A DNA stretch of 64,000 bases from NCBI GenBank assembly GCA_028023455.1, contig JAQFVV010000181.1, positions 936,001 to 1,000,000 of the forward strand, read 5' to 3'. Numbering within the stretch: position 1 is the first letter of the stretch; the number at the start of each line of letters is the position of its first letter. Source of the DNA: Epiperipatus broadwayi. Lineage: Eukaryota; Onychophora; Udeonychophora; Euonychophora; Peripatidae. A model generated the notes under the pieces. That model was not told where the DNA came from, did not search any database, and saw only the letters and a program-made list of their open reading frames with translations. Shown in pieces: positions 62,610 through 64,000 of the stretch. The position numbers were made by a program, and so were the translations under genes.

Positions 62610-63057
62610 AATTTATAAAGGTATATGTGATATTGCATTTTACACACCTCCTACATTAAACAAATTAATAAATAACTCCAAAAATAAAACCTCATTTATA
62701 AATAAAAATTGTGTCATTTATAAATGGATATGTAAGTGCGGCAGTGGATATATAGGTGAATCTAGATGTACATTGGAAAAATGAATTAAAGAATACTTGC
62801 TATTATTAAAACAAGTTCAGAAATCTGAACAAAATTGCATAGTAGATAATAATATTTCAGCAACTGTTTTTTACGACCATAATAAATCATGTATTCATGA
62901 TTTTGACTTCAATTTTAATAATATAAAAATATTGCAAGTTGAAAAAAATAACAATAAAAGAAAAATAAAGGAAGCTATGCTAATATACAAATATAAACAT
63001 GACTTAATTAACATGCAAGCAGCAAATGTTAAGATCACGAAATTGTGGGAAAGTTAG
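62560..63057 (+). pseudogene. Penelope-like element, C-terminal GIY-YIG endonuclease domain
   Basis: In one frame, the end of a Penelope-type protein reads through a segment containing FYTPPTLNKLI, then VIYKWICKCGSGYIGESRC, matching the linker and the GIY-YIG core with its CxC (here C-K-C) preceding GYIGE. It continues through IKEYL, a degenerate H-site (FYDHN-S-IHDF), the conserved NIKILQVEKN and RKIKEAMLI with its catalytic-type Glu, and ends at TAG 63055-63057. A TGA at 62782-62784 interrupts the frame. The reverse transcriptase part is absent: the element is 5'-truncated at about 62545. This domain supplies the nicking activity for target-primed integration in Penelope-like elements; this copy is dead. 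Confidence 0.85.
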
Positions 63058-63865
63058 CCTTTCAAAGCTTTAGTTGACAAAGATTGCTGGGATAATCAAA
63101 AGCGCTCCTAAGTGGATAAACTTTTTTTAATTATTTAGTTACTGTATTTACAAATATTCAGTTATATGATTATGTATATTGCTTTAAAAATACAGACATC
63201 GAATAATAATATTACGTGTATATATATATATAACAAATTAAAGCAATGCTAAATCTTTAAAGTGATGATTATCATACTTTTATTGTTTTAATTAGTTACA
63301 TATTTACGATGGCACTAAAATGTTTATTATATATATTATCATTTAATTATTTATTATAAATTTTATTTATGATAGTGACTAAATACAAATAGAGAATAGG
63401 TTAACAAATAAAAAAAAAAGAACTCAATTAAGTTAACTAGAATTTCTATGCATGCAATTCAATCATAAAAATATGATTGTCCAAATACATAATCTCAGTA
63501 TCATAGCTAGTACACAAAAATAATTGATGACATGAAACACTCATAATCATTAAGACTCAATCAACCTAGGAGAATAAATAAAATAAAGTAAAAAAAAAAA
63601 AGGAAAGAGGGTGAAACTTAAGACAAGTGCCTATTATGTGCCACAATCATTATACAACCCTATAATGATTACCATTTCATCCTACAAGACAGTAGAGTTC
63701 TTTGGTAGGCATTACTTATTCACAATTAATCATCACATTTAAAAATTGTAGCACCTATTGAAACCCAATAATAACTTAAGTTGAGCATTTCACTAGAATC
63801 TAAAAAAAAAGGCATATGACTTTATTCAACAGGCATTCATAAGAAATTCAAGTGCTAAATCTGTG
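63058..63865. other. Sequence downstream of the Penelope-like fragment
   Basis: The first 60 bases after the stop may still be 3' untranslated sequence of the element. The rest is AT-rich with a short (TA)n near 63219-63230. No gene is seen. The part from about 63610 to 63865 may be the body of the tRNA-like SINE that follows on the minus strand. Confidence 0.4.
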
Positions 63866-63932
63866 AGTGCCAGAATCCAACCTGGGACCTTCCAATCCCA
63901 AGACAGATAATTTACCAACTTTGCCAAAATGC
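63866..63932 (-). pseudogene. tRNA-like sequence, possible SINE head
   Basis: Read on the minus strand: GTTGGTAAATTATCTG (A-box-like), TCTTGGGAT with anticodon-like TGG, AGGTCCCAGGTTGGATTCTGG (B-box-like GGTTGGATTC). The layout recalls tRNA-Pro but stems are degenerate. The boundaries are approximate and the element may continue to lower coordinates. Confidence 0.45.
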
Positions 63933-64000
63933 ACAAGACGACTGTAATATAATAATAAATGACAAGATCTTCTATCACTATTTCTAGCTTATCAATAAAT

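Overview
The window looks like AT-rich, non-coding genomic DNA from an animal, most likely an invertebrate. It has no operons, ribosome binding sites or dense reading frames. It carries long AT microsatellites and fragments of transposon families found together in invertebrate genomes: LTR retrotransposons with coiled-coil/gag-like ORFs, a Penelope-like retroelement with a GIY-YIG domain, a Merlin transposase tail, a hAT MITE, a pogo/Tigger-like element and tRNA-derived sequences. The phylum cannot be fixed from sequence alone; a mollusc, cnidarian or flatworm-type genome would fit. No host gene could be identified with confidence.

Layout. 1-10.8 kb is AT-rich unique sequence with one striking item, a sequence fitting the hammerhead ribozyme core near 3.75 kb, and one unassigned 119-codon ORF near 4.7 kb. 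10.8-12.9 kb holds a decayed LTR and a three-copy repeat family. 13.3 kb has a possible terminal exon on the minus strand. 17.3 kb has a hAT MITE with a perfect 8-bp target duplication. 20.2-24.5 kb is a minus-strand LTR retrotransposon reduced to LTRs plus a broken gag. 24.5-33.4 kb is mostly unique AT-rich DNA with a tandem duplication, a tRNA-Gly-like sequence and a second copy of the 10.8 kb repeat. 33.45-34.40 kb is a pogo/Tigger-like element. 37.8-39.6 kb is a solo LTR. 43.2 kb holds a Merlin transposase remnant. 45.0-46.1 kb is a tandem-plus-inverted repeat cluster. 46.1-52.8 kb is a nearly intact non-autonomous LTR retrotransposon whose 3' LTR contains a 500-N gap. 54.4 kb has a tRNA-like sequence inside a minisatellite. 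56.5 kb is a TA-flanked MITE. 57.4-58.3 kb is an uninterrupted (AAT)n tract of about 893 bp. 62.5-63.1 kb is a truncated Penelope-like element preceded by an inverted copy of its own 5' part. A tRNA-like SINE head lies near the right edge.

How the parts relate. The young LTR element (46.1-52.8 kb), the solo LTR (37.8-39.6 kb) and the decayed LTR ending near 11.8 kb share recognisable blocks and appear to be one LTR lineage of different ages. The young element has a primer-binding site, a polypurine tract, a TATA-containing LTR and one open ORF for a coiled-coil, basic protein, but no reverse transcriptase or integrase, so it would need enzymes from another element. The hammerhead-like motif and the Penelope-like GIY-YIG remnant are about 59 kb apart. 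Penelope-like elements are known carriers of minimal hammerhead ribozymes, so the two may come from the same class, but the sequence does not show them joined.
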